NCBI GenBank assembly: GCA_048201935.1
Contig: DBFBGR010000016.1
Coordinates: 1 to 57,381 of the forward strand
Length of the DNA stretch: 57,381 nucleotides
DNA from: MGBC124762 sp048201935
GTDB lineage: Bacteria > Bacillota > Clostridia > Oscillospirales > Oscillospiraceae
Direction of reading: 5' to 3'
Position numbers and translations under genes: made by a program
The notes under the pieces: model-generated
Databases searched by the model: none
What the model was told of the DNA's origin: nothing
What the model saw: only the letters and a program-made list of their open reading frames with translations
Part shown: one piece after another, positions 1 through 7,182 of the stretch
Numbering within the stretch: position 1 is the first letter of the stretch
Layout of the letters: every line of letters starts with the position of its first letter

Positions 1-414
1 AAAGTGTTTTTTGAAAAATTTCCAAAATTTTTTTGCCGCCCGGCCCAAAAGCCGCCAGGGCCAGGTAAAAATTTTCCACAAAAACTCCCCAAAACGAAAC
101 AGCAATCCCTCCGCCCGGCGCACCAAGGGGCTGACCAGCGCGAAGTAGGCCGCCGCCCCCAAACCGCTGGCGCACAAGGCGTAGACCTCCACCCTGCCCG
201 CCGTGACCGCCACGGTGTAGCCCATAAAGGCGGCGCAGACGGCGCACCAAAACAGGCTGTCCACCACCGCCGCCCATACCCGGCTGCCCCGGCCCAGGCG
301 AAAGAGCCGCAGCAGGTCGTAAAAGGCCCCCACGCACGCCCCCAGGCACAGCGCCCAGCCAAAGGCGGCGGCCTGGACCCAGGGGATGTTGCCCAGGGCC
401 TCCTCCGGCGTCAC
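1..414 (-). CDS. yabQ: Spore cortex membrane protein YabQ (partial, C-terminus outside window)
   Basis: The frame opens at a GTG (412-414) and stays open to base 1, so 138 residues are visible and the C-terminal end is cut off by the window. A first hydrophobic helix (about residues 12-32) runs straight into the family signature YDLLRLFR (32-39); a second hydrophobic stretch follows at about 48-75, and the visible end is Lys/Phe/Trp-rich. In Bacillus, YabQ is a polytopic membrane protein needed to make the spore cortex and is made in the mother cell under sigma-E. The GTG overlaps the yabP stop (GTGA), so the two are translationally coupled. The pairing with yabP makes the assignment firm although sequence conservation in this family is weak. 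Confidence 0.85.
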   Translation of the reverse strand, partial: MTPEEALGNIPWVQAAAFGWALCLGACVGAFYDLLRLFRLGRGSRVWAAVVDSLFWCAVCAAFMGYTVAVTAGRVEVYALCASGLGAAAYFALVSPLVRRAEGLLFRFGEFLWKIFTWPWRLLGRAAKKFWKFFKKHF

Positions 415-686
415 CGGAATAGACGGCTCAGCAGACCGCCCCGGTCCTCCGGCGTATCCTCGTAGCTCAGCGAATCTACCGTGCCGTCCACCTTCAGCGC
501 GCCGCCCTCCAGGCTCAGCGTGCCGATGTGGAGCCCCTGGCCCCGGACGGTGAGCTCGCCCCGGTTGGTTGACATAATAATCGTGCCCTCGTCGAAGCTC
601 TCCACCTCCTCCACGCCGGTGATCTCCAAGCGGCCCCGGTCCAGCAGCGTGACCTTGTGGCTGCCCATCTGTACGGTGCTTTCCAT
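411..686 (-). CDS. yabP: Sporulation protein YabP
   Basis: A 91-residue soluble protein of the YabP/YqfC family, which is needed for normal sporulation in Bacillus and Clostridia. The sequence shows the family pattern: an early GSHKVTLLDRGRLEITGV segment (residues 8-25), then VESFDE and a Gly-rich beta-strand-type second half. The ATG at 684-686 was chosen because AGGGG lies just upstream; the frame remains open further upstream but that part overlaps the promoter. yabQ follows with a 4-base overlap. A sigma-E-like promoter at 710-738 fits mother-cell expression. The neighbours of the Bacillus yabPQ locus (divIC, hslR) would lie outside the window, if present. Confidence 0.92.
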   Translation of the reverse strand: MESTVQMGSHKVTLLDRGRLEITGVEEVESFDEGTIIMSTNRGELTVRGQGLHIGTLSLEGGALKVDGTVDSLSYEDTPEDRGGLLSRLFR

Positions 687-709
687 ATGCCTCGTCCCCT
701 TTCTGCTTG

Positions 710-738
710 AGACTATGAGAAAGATGGGACAAATATAC
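710..738 (-). promoter_or_regulatory. Putative sigma-E promoter of yabP-yabQ
   Basis: On the minus strand GTATATT (732-738) is followed, after 14 bases, by CATAGTCT (710-717). This matches the sigma-E pattern (KMATATT, 12-14 bases, CATACANT) in most positions and lies 24 bases before the yabP ATG. Known sigma-E control of yabP/yabQ in Bacillus supports it. Inference from pattern only. Confidence 0.6.
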
Positions 739-740
739 AC

Positions 741-769
741 TTGACATTTTTCACCAATGTGCCATAATA
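741..769 (+). promoter_or_regulatory. Sigma-A-type promoter of the EIIC-like gene
   Basis: TTGACA at 741-746 and CATAAT at 763-768 (16-base spacer; ATAATA gives 17). It is followed by a strong GGAGGAAGG ribosome binding site and the ATG at 798. TTGAC (741-745) and GTCAA (771-775) form the ends of a dyad across the promoter, which might be an operator. Confidence 0.65.
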
Positions 770-797
770 AGTCAAACTCTTTTGGAGGAAGGTACTT

Positions 798-1871
798 ATG
801 GACAAGCTCAAGGCATTTTTGAAACGCAAGAACATCGAGTTCTCCGCCAAGCGCTACGGCATCGACGCTCTGGGGGCTATGGCCCAGGGTCTCTTCTGCT
901 CACTGCTCATCGGCACCATCATCAAGACCCTGGGCCAGCAGCTGGGGATAGACTTCCTGGTGGAAATGGGCGGCTTTGCCACGGCCATGTCCGCTCCAGC
1001 CATGGCCGTGGCCATTGGCTACGCCCTTCAGGCTCCGCCTCTGGTCCTCTTCTCTCTGGCGGCAGTGGGCCAGGCGGCGAACTCCCTGGGCGGCGCGGGC
1101 GGTCCCTTGGCGGTGCTGATCATCGCCATCGTGGCCGCCGAGGTGGGCAAGGCGGTCAGCAAGGAGACCAAGGTAGACCTGCTGGTCACCCCCGCCGTCA
1201 CCATTGTCTCGGGCGTGGCGCTGTCCTACCTGATCGCTCCCCCTGTGGGGGCGGCAGCCGACGCCTTTGGTACTGTCATCAACAAAGCCACGGAGCTCCA
1301 GCCCTTTTGGATGGGCATGACCGTCAGTGTGCTGGTGGGCATCGCCCTGACCCTGCCCATCTCCTCGGCTGCCATCTGCCACACCCTGGGGCTGGTGGGT
1401 CTGGCTGGCGGCGCGGCGGTGGCGGGTTGCTGCGCCCAGATGGTGGGCTTTGCCGTCATGTCCTTCCGGGAGAACCGCTGGGGCGGTCTGGTGAGCCAGG
1501 GCATCGGCACGTCCATGCTCCAAATGGGCAATATTGTGAAAAATCCCCGCATCTGGCTGCCCGCTATTCTCACAAGCGCCATCACCGGGCCCCTGGCCAC
1601 CTGTGTGTTTGGTCTACAGATGAACGGCGACCCCATCAATTCGGGCATGGGCACCTGCGGACTGTGCGGCCAGATCGGCGTGTGGACCGGGTGGCTGGCC
1701 CCCAGCGAGAAGGCCCTGGCCAACGGCGCCCAGGCCATCGTCCCCGGCGTGATGGACTGGGTGGGGCTGGTCCTCATTTGCTTTGTCCTCCCCGCGGTGC
1801 TGACCTGGCTGTTTGGCCTGGCCCTGCGGAAGCTCGGCTGGATCAAAGAGGGCGACCTGACCCTGACCTGA
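798..1871 (+). CDS. PTS EIIC-like membrane protein (PTS_EIIC_2 family), orphan
   Basis: A 357-residue polytopic membrane protein with about ten hydrophobic segments, rich in Gly and Ala. Conserved-looking stretches include PAMAVAIGYALQAPPLV (about 72-88), PISSAAICHTLGL (about 189-201) and GDPINSGMGTCGLCGQIG (about 278-295), which I recognise from the EIIC-type family PF13303. Such proteins are annotated as sugar-PTS subunit IIC, but neither EIIA nor EIIB is next to it, so a PTS role is by family only. It sits alone between its own promoter and a bidirectional terminator. The start is set by GGAGGAAGG nine bases before the ATG. Substrate unknown. Confidence 0.8.
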   Translation: MDKLKAFLKRKNIEFSAKRYGIDALGAMAQGLFCSLLIGTIIKTLGQQLGIDFLVEMGGFATAMSAPAMAVAIGYALQAPPLVLFSLAAVGQAANSLGGAGGPLAVLIIAIVAAEVGKAVSKETKVDLLVTPAVTIVSGVALSYLIAPPVGAAADAFGTVINKATELQPFWMGMTVSVLVGIALTLPISSAAICHTLGLVGLAGGAAVAGCCAQMVGFAVMSFRENRWGGLVSQGIGTSMLQMGNIVKNPRIWLPAILTSAITGPLATCVFGLQMNGDPINSGMGTCGLCGQIGVWTGWLAPSEKALANGAQAIVPGVMDWVGLVLICFVLPAVLTWLFGLALRKLGWIKEGDLTLT

Positions 1872-1885
1872 GCGTTCCACGACCA

Positions 1886-1922
1886 TAAAAAAGGACTGAG
1901 CCGACCGCTCAGTCCTTTTTTA
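1886..1922. terminator. Bidirectional intrinsic terminator
   Basis: Stem AGGACTGAGC / GCTCAGTCCT with A-tract on the left and T-tract on the right, so it can end transcription from both the EIIC-like gene (plus) and the ridA operon (minus). Confidence 0.9.
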
Positions 1923-1934
1923 TGTAAACTTATT
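1920..1934 (+). repeat. Copy 1 of 15-bp repeat TTATGTAAACTTATT
   Basis: Identical to 2331-2345. One copy lies just after the ridA stop and the other overlaps the stop of the preceding MATE gene. The shared 10-base core also occurs inside recX and rimO (see findings). Confidence 0.6.
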
Positions 1935-1939
1935 CAGCC

Positions 1940-2308
1940 TTACGCCTCGGCGATGGCCTCGATCTCGCACAAAACTCCCTTGGGCAGGTCCTTCACCGCC
2001 ACGCAGCTCCGGGCGGGCTTGCCGGGGAAGAACCGGGCGTAGACCTCGTTGAAGGCGGCAAAGTCGCCCATGTCCGCTAAAAAGCAAGTGGTCTTGACCA
2101 CCGCCTCGGGCTCCACACCGGCGGCGTGGAGAATGGCGCAGACGTTTTTGCAGCTCTGCTCGGCCTGGGCGGCGATGCCCTCCGGGATGGCCCCGGTGGC
2201 CGGGTCCACGGGGATCTGGCCCGAGGTGAACACCAGCCCGGCGGCGGCAAAGCCCTGGGTGTAGGGCCCAATGGCGGCAGGGGCGTTTTCTGTGTGGATG
2301 GCTTGCAT
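1940..2308 (-). CDS. ridA: RidA family enamine/imine deaminase
   Basis: A 122-residue protein of the RidA/YjgF/YER057c family, cytosolic trimers that hydrolyse reactive enamine/imine intermediates released by PLP enzymes. Family features seen: AIGPYTQG near residue 14, GLVFTSGQIPVDPATG (about 29-44), and the closing block PARSCVAVKDLPKG with the arginine that binds the carboxylate. Start ATG at 2306-2308 has AAGGAGGAAG upstream; the longer open frame is not supported. It is the last gene of an operon behind cysteine desulfurase and a MATE exporter (35 bases after the MATE stop). A detoxifying role next to a PLP enzyme is sensible but inferred. Confidence 0.93.
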   Translation of the reverse strand: MQAIHTENAPAAIGPYTQGFAAAGLVFTSGQIPVDPATGAIPEGIAAQAEQSCKNVCAILHAAGVEPEAVVKTTCFLADMGDFAAFNEVYARFFPGKPARSCVAVKDLPKGVLCEIEAIAEA

Positions 2309-2330
2309 GATAAACTTCCTCCTTAAAAAA

Positions 2331-2345
2331 TTATGTAAACTTATT
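2331..2345 (+). repeat. Copy 2 of 15-bp repeat TTATGTAAACTTATT
   Basis: Second identical copy; it overlaps the first bases of the MATE stop codon and fills the MATE-ridA spacer. A+T-rich in an otherwise G+C-rich region. Confidence 0.6.
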
Positions 2346-3720
2346 AGGAGACGGTCACGTCCCGGACCCACTTGCCCGACCGGGACCGCCAAGAGCCCAT
2401 GATACCCTTCACCACCTGCTCCAGTGTCCGGGCCAGGCAGACCCACAACACGCTCCAACGAAGCACCAGCCCCACGAAGGCGGCCATGGGGATGGCCACC
2501 AGCCACAGCGCGGCCAGGTCGATGACGGCGGCGAAGCGCACGTCTCCCCCGCCCCGGAGCACCCCCACGATGCTGGTGGTGTTGAAGGACTGGAAGGGCA
2601 TGGTCAAAAAGGTGATGGTGAGCATCATGGTGGCGATGGCCTGGGCCTGGGCGGAGAGCTTGAAGATGGGAAAAACCAAGGGCCGGATAAAGAGGTAGAG
2701 CGCCGCCAGAGCCAGCGCCCCCACCACCGCTCCGGAGAGAAGGGCCACGGTGTTCAGCACCCGGCCCACCTCCCGGACCCGCTCTCGGCTCTCCCGGACC
2801 ACGCTCTGGCCCACGATCACCGCCGCCGCGGCGGCCAGGGCGAAGATGGCCACGGTGGAGATCTTCTCCACATTCCCCGCCACGGCGTAGGCCGCCAGGA
2901 TGGGCTGGGAGTTGTCCATGTGGCCCATGATGGTGGGATAGAGCGAGGTGCCCAGGCCCCAGAGGGTCTCGTTGAGGATGACCGGGGCGGCGATGGGGAT
3001 GTAGTGGCGGACCATGGCCATCCCCGGGCGCAGGACTTTAGACGGCTCCACCCGGAACCGCTTGCCCCAGACAGCGTGGGCCGCCGCCAGCAGGAACTGA
3101 AGGATGCGGGCAATGAGGGTGGCCAGAGCGGCTCCCTCGATGCCCATCTCAGGAAGGCCCAGGCGGCCAAAGATCAGGCCGTAGTTGAGCACCACGTTCA
3201 CCGTCATGGACGCGCCCAGGATGCAAAGGCCGATCTTGGGATCGCCCATAGCCCGATGGGCGGCGATGTAGACCTCGCTGAGGCCGCCGAAGAAGATGGA
3301 AAAGGCCACGATCTTCACATACCGCCCCGCCAGGGCCACCACCGCGCCGTCGCTGCCGAAGAGGCCCATAAACTGGGTGGGGAAGAAGAACATCACGCAG
3401 CCGAACAGGGCCGTCACCGCCCCGGCGGCGTACAGCCCAATGCCCAGCACCCGATTGATGGCGTCCTTATCGCCCCGTCCGTAATACTGGCTGATGAGGA
3501 CGCTGGAGCCGCTTTGGAAGCCGAAGATCATCAGCTGCTCCACATAGATGGGGATGTTGGCCAACGTCACCCCCGCCAGCGGGGCCTCCCCCAGCACGCC
3601 CACCATAAAGGTGTCGGCCAGGGCCAGAGATTCGGTGATAAGATTTTGCAAAATGATAGGCAGGGCCAGGGTGAACAGCCGCTTGTAAAAGCCCTTGCCC
3701 TGGCGCATATAGGAAAGCAT
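2344..3720 (-). CDS. MATE family efflux transporter
   Basis: A 458-residue, 12-helix membrane protein of the MATE family, which exports cationic drugs and metabolites using H+ or Na+ gradients. Recognisable features: N-terminal FTLALPIILQNLITES with LADTFMVG, then GSSVLISQYYGRGD and YIAAHRAMGDPKIGL in the middle of the N-lobe, and the matching GQSVVRESR region that opens the C-lobe. ATG at 3718-3720 was chosen over an in-frame TTG two codons upstream because GAGGAG lies eight bases before the ATG. The gene begins 22 bases after the cysteine desulfurase stop and precedes ridA, so it is probably cotranscribed. Substrate cannot be told. Confidence 0.93.
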   Translation of the reverse strand: MLSYMRQGKGFYKRLFTLALPIILQNLITESLALADTFMVGVLGEAPLAGVTLANIPIYVEQLMIFGFQSGSSVLISQYYGRGDKDAINRVLGIGLYAAGAVTALFGCVMFFFPTQFMGLFGSDGAVVALAGRYVKIVAFSIFFGGLSEVYIAAHRAMGDPKIGLCILGASMTVNVVLNYGLIFGRLGLPEMGIEGAALATLIARILQFLLAAAHAVWGKRFRVEPSKVLRPGMAMVRHYIPIAAPVILNETLWGLGTSLYPTIMGHMDNSQPILAAYAVAGNVEKISTVAIFALAAAAAVIVGQSVVRESRERVREVGRVLNTVALLSGAVVGALALAALYLFIRPLVFPIFKLSAQAQAIATMMLTITFLTMPFQSFNTTSIVGVLRGGGDVRFAAVIDLAALWLVAIPMAAFVGLVLRWSVLWVCLARTLEQVVKGIMGSWRSRSGKWVRDVTVS

Positions 3721-3742
3721 AGCCAAACTCCTCGTTGAAAAA

Positions 3743-4870
3743 TTACGACATACTGGTAAATAGCACCGCCCGGGCGTCCTTCATGGCCTGGACCAGGGCG
3801 TCCACGTCCTCTTTGGTACTGCCCTTGCCCATCGACACCCGCAGCGCCCCGGTGAGCCAGGACTTTTCCAGCCCCAGAGCGGCGTAGACGTGGCTGGTCT
3901 TGCCCTTGTGACAGGCCGAGCCCGAGGAGAGATAGACCCCCCGGTCCCCCAAAAACCGCACCACCACCTCGCTCTTATACCCCGGCAGGGTGAGCGCCAG
4001 GATGTGGGGCACGTCGCCTTTGGAGATGACCCTCAGCTCGGGGATGGCGGCCTGGAGGGCCTCCAGGGCGTAGCTCTGGAGCTGGCCAAGGCGGTCCCAT
4101 TCCGTCTTTTGGCAGGCCAGGCCCTCCTCCACCGCCGCCGCCAGCGCGGCGATGAGCACGGTGGACTCGGTGCCTGAGCGCATGCCGCTCTCCTGCCCGC
4201 CGCCCAGCAGCAAGGGCTTGAGCTTGCTCCCCTTTTTCAGGAACATGGCCCCCACGCCCTTGGGCGCGCCCACCTTGTGGCCGGAGACGGTGAGGGCGTC
4301 CACCCCCAGGTCCCGGGCGGTGAAGGGCAGCTTCAAAAAGGCCTGGACCGCGTCGGTGTGGAAAAAGATGTCCCGGTCCTGGGCCTTGGCGGCGGCGCAG
4401 CACTCCTTGACAGGCTGTAGCGTGCCCAGCTCGTTGTTCACCAGCATGACAGAGCAAAGGACCGTGTCCTCCCGCAGCGCGGCCTTGAAGTCGTCCACAC
4501 GGATGTGCCCGGTCTCGTCCACCGGGAGATAGGTCACCTCAAAGCCCTGCCCGGCCAAAGCCTTGATGGGCTCCAGCACGGCGGGGTGCTCGATGGCGGT
4601 GGTGATGATGTGGCCCTTTTTGCGCTGGCGGGCCCAGGAGATGGCCCAGTTGTCCCCCTCGGTGCCGCCGGAGGTGAAGAAGACCTCCTCTGGCTGACAG
4701 CCCAGGGCTCCGGCCAGCACCCGGCGGCAGGCGGTCAGGTCATGGGCGGCCTCCACGCCAGGGGCATACTGGGACGAGGGGTTATAAAACCGCTCCAGCG
4801 CGTCGCGGGCGGCCTGGGCGGCCTGGGGCAGCACCGGCGCGGTGGCGGCGTAGTCCAAATAGTGTGTCAT
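3743..4870 (-). CDS. Cysteine desulfurase (NifS/IscS family, class V aminotransferase)
   Basis: A 375-residue PLP enzyme that takes sulfur from cysteine as an enzyme persulfide for Fe-S clusters, thiolated tRNA and other acceptors. Seen: N-terminal YLDYAATAP, SGGTEGDN (about 67-74), the PLP lysine in SGHKVGAPKG (Lys199), and the catalytic loop SSGSACHKGK with Cys320. No IscU-like scaffold or ThiI-like partner is adjacent, so the acceptor is unknown. ATG at 4868-4870 has AGAGGTG upstream and the N-terminus aligns with the family. First gene of a three-gene operon with MATE and ridA; promoter at 4908-4936. Confidence 0.94.
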   Translation of the reverse strand: MTHYLDYAATAPVLPQAAQAARDALERFYNPSSQYAPGVEAAHDLTACRRVLAGALGCQPEEVFFTSGGTEGDNWAISWARQRKKGHIITTAIEHPAVLEPIKALAGQGFEVTYLPVDETGHIRVDDFKAALREDTVLCSVMLVNNELGTLQPVKECCAAAKAQDRDIFFHTDAVQAFLKLPFTARDLGVDALTVSGHKVGAPKGVGAMFLKKGSKLKPLLLGGGQESGMRSGTESTVLIAALAAAVEEGLACQKTEWDRLGQLQSYALEALQAAIPELRVISKGDVPHILALTLPGYKSEVVVRFLGDRGVYLSSGSACHKGKTSHVYAALGLEKSWLTGALRVSMGKGSTKEDVDALVQAMKDARAVLFTSMS

Positions 4871-4907
4871 ATCTGGCACCTCTTGGCAAAAAATGCGATA
4901 CGGCCTT

Positions 4908-4936
4908 AGTATAGCAACCATTTCGAGAAAAAGCAA
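4908..4936 (-). promoter_or_regulatory. Promoter of the cysteine desulfurase operon
   Basis: Minus strand: TTGCTT (4931-4936), 17 bases, TATACT (4908-4913) with an upstream TG giving an extended -10. It overlaps the T-tract of the upstream gene's terminator. Confidence 0.6.
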
Positions 4937-4971
4937 GACCCGGCGCGGCTTCTCACAGTCCGCGCCGGGTC
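4922..4971 (-). terminator. Terminator of the VanW-family gene
   Basis: 12-bp stem GACCCGGCGCGG / CCGCGCCGGGTC (4937-4948 with 4960-4971) followed on the minus strand by TTGCTTTTTC. Confidence 0.88.
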
Positions 4972-4995
4972 ACAGCGTTGGCAAACAGAAGTCCC

Positions 4996-6972
4996 TCAGC
5001 CCTGGGGGATGCCCTCGGGGGACACAGGCTCAGGCATGGGCGGCAGTGCGGGAGGATCGGTGGGGACGGTCGGCTCCGGGCTGGGCTCCACACCGGGAGA
5101 CGGCTCCGCCGTGGGCTCCGTGCTGGGCGCGGGCTCGGTAGAGGGCTCCGTCGTGGGCTCCACAGAGGGAGGCGGCGTGGCCTGGGCGGGGTCCTGGGTG
5201 GGCTGTACGCCGGGGTCGGGCGAGGGCGTGGGCAGCATGGGCTCGCCGGTGACGGGGTCGGTGATGACCGCGCCGGTGTTGGGGTCCACCAGGAAGCCGG
5301 TCATGGGGTCCACGATGGGGGCGTTGGGGTCGGTCACCGGGGCCACGCTGCCGTCGGGCGCACCGTCCAGGGGATTATAGGCCACGATCTTGTCGCCGGG
5401 GCGGTAGGTGTCGGTGCTGATGAGGGTGCGGCTGATGAGGGTGCCGTCGCCCTGGTAGAGATTCTTATACACCTGGACCTTCTTGCCCGTGTGGGCTCCC
5501 TGGAGGACCTTGGTGGTGCCCTGGGGCACGGTCTCGTCAGGCTCGTAGGTCACCCCCGCGGGGGTGGTGGACAGCCGCACGCTCTCCATCTCCACATAGG
5601 TGTCGTCGGTCTTGGTGCCGAAGAGCTGGACCTTCAGCACCCGGTTCTCGATGGAGGTGACCACCTTCAGCGGATAGGGGGTGCTGTTGGCGAAGACGTA
5701 GTCCAGGTTGGGCCAGCTGACGGTGGCGTCCATGCCGTCGGGCATATAGGAGACCGTATAGCGGTGGTTGGAGCGCTCCACGATCTCCAAATTGGCGTTC
5801 AAACAGGCCAGGTACAGCGTGGACGAGGGCTGGCACACGCCGCCGCCCACCATGTCCTCGATGCCCTTGGCGGTGTAGCCCGAGGCCTCCCGGTAGCCCT
5901 TGGCGGCGGTCCTCTGGCCGGTGGTCTTGTTGTAGCTCATCTGCTCGCCGGGGAGCAGCACCACGCCGTTGCAGGCCTCGGCGGCCAGGCGCACGTTGCC
6001 CACCCGGTTGGCGTCGCCGGAGATCTTGCTGCTGGCCTCGCCCAGCAGGTCCCGAAACAGGCTGGCCCGCAGGTCAAGCGTGGTGATCTCGGGCTCGGTG
6101 ACCTCCAGGGGGACGCGCACCGTCTCCCCCTCGGCGGCGGCGTCCAGTAGCCGCTGGGCCTCGGCGGCGTCAGAGAGCAAAAGCCCCAGCTTGTGGGGGA
6201 TGATCTCGTTGGTGGCCACATCCAAGGTGGCGTTTTCCGGCTGGCGGTCGATCTCGCCCTTCCACCGGCTCAGCGCGGCCCGCTCCGGGGCCTGGGTGAC
6301 CACCTGGGCGGTCAGGTCGACCTGACCGTTCTCCAAGGCGGCGGCAATGTCCTTTAAGAGCTGGTCCTGGTCCACATACTGGCCCGTGCGGCCCCGGTGA
6401 AGCACAAGCTCCGCGCTGTCCTCAGTCTCGTCCAGCTCCCAACTGTCGTTCTCCACCGGCCGGTCCATGGCCCGGGACACGTCCCGGTAGAACCGCTCCA
6501 GATAGTCCGACTGGGGCACGTCCACCCGGCAGTGGAGCTGGGTCTCCCGGCCAAAAAGCCCCGCCAAATAGTTCCAGCCGCTGGCCAAAAAGCTGCCCTT
6601 CCCGGCCCGGACGGCGGCCTGGCCGTCGCTCTCCACGGTAACGCCCGCCTTCTTGGCCGAAAAGGTCACCGTTTTGTCTCCCACGCGGATGGGGAGCTCC
6701 ACCGCCTCGTAGCGATCCAGGGCCTCCGCCTCCAAACGCTGAGCGGCCTCGGACACGCTGAGACCGCTGAGGTCCACATCGCCCATATACGCGCCGGGGA
6801 TGACCCGGTCGCCGGAGGCGTAGGCGCACAGGCCCAGATAGCCGCCCACCAGCAACGCCAGCACGGCGCAAACCACGGCAATGGCGATCTTGCCGCCACG
6901 GCTCATGCCCTTCTTCTCCGCCAGGCGGCGGCCCTTTTCCGGGGTCCTCTCTTCCACGCTTTCACGCTCCAT
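4996..6972 (-). CDS. VanW family membrane-anchored cell-envelope protein
   Basis: A protein of about 658 residues with a short cytoplasmic N-terminus, one membrane helix (about 28-50), a PG_binding_4-like region (about 60-300), a VanW domain (about 325-440, with GEQMSYNKTTGQR and GGGVCQPSSTLY), a G5-like segment (about 470-540) and a tail of about 110 residues made mostly of Pro, Thr, Ser and Glu. VanW proteins are common in Firmicutes envelopes; their biochemical role is not settled. The longest frame starts at 7026, but that ATG lies inside the -10 box of the only good promoter, so I prefer the ATG at 6970-6972; a GTG at 6988-6990 with GGGAG upstream is also possible. Monocistronic. Confidence 0.88.
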   Translation of the reverse strand: MERESVEERTPEKGRRLAEKKGMSRGGKIAIAVVCAVLALLVGGYLGLCAYASGDRVIPGAYMGDVDLSGLSVSEAAQRLEAEALDRYEAVELPIRVGDKTVTFSAKKAGVTVESDGQAAVRAGKGSFLASGWNYLAGLFGRETQLHCRVDVPQSDYLERFYRDVSRAMDRPVENDSWELDETEDSAELVLHRGRTGQYVDQDQLLKDIAAALENGQVDLTAQVVTQAPERAALSRWKGEIDRQPENATLDVATNEIIPHKLGLLLSDAAEAQRLLDAAAEGETVRVPLEVTEPEITTLDLRASLFRDLLGEASSKISGDANRVGNVRLAAEACNGVVLLPGEQMSYNKTTGQRTAAKGYREASGYTAKGIEDMVGGGVCQPSSTLYLACLNANLEIVERSNHRYTVSYMPDGMDATVSWPNLDYVFANSTPYPLKVVTSIENRVLKVQLFGTKTDDTYVEMESVRLSTTPAGVTYEPDETVPQGTTKVLQGAHTGKKVQVYKNLYQGDGTLISRTLISTDTYRPGDKIVAYNPLDGAPDGSVAPVTDPNAPIVDPMTGFLVDPNTGAVITDPVTGEPMLPTPSPDPGVQPTQDPAQATPPPSVEPTTEPSTEPAPSTEPTAEPSPGVEPSPEPTVPTDPPALPPMPEPVSPEGIPQG

Positions 6973-7024
6973 CTCTGGGGAGAACAGGCCCACGGGTCCA
7001 TTGCTCCCAGCATCAGATTTATAC

Positions 7025-7053
7025 ATTATAGAGGACCGTCTTGAAAAATGCAA
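7025..7053 (-). promoter_or_regulatory. Promoter of the VanW-family gene
   Basis: Minus strand: TTGCAT (7048-7053), 17 bases, TATAAT (7025-7030). The start of transcription would fall near 7018, inside the longest open frame. Confidence 0.65.
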
Positions 7054-7118
7054 CAACAAAATGGTAACAGCTCCGCCATTTTTTCCCATTTTGGCGGCTT
7101 GACCCGGCGGAAAAGCCC

Positions 7119-7147
7119 TTTACTTTTCCCCTGCGGAGGTGTATGAT
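7119..7147 (+). promoter_or_regulatory. Promoter of the XpaC-like gene
   Basis: TTTACT (7119-7124), 17 bases, TATGAT (7142-7147), then GGAGAGAGAG before the ATG at 7183. Confidence 0.6.
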
Positions 7148-7182
7148 GTATATGTATATGCCCAGGCGAGGAGAGAGAGCCT

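Noticed and set aside
4978..6150. Long Gly/Ala/His-rich plus-strand frame opposite the VanW gene, and similar frames opposite nagA-ptsI and the efflux operon
   Set aside because: Same composition effect; they lie opposite real genes and resemble no protein family.
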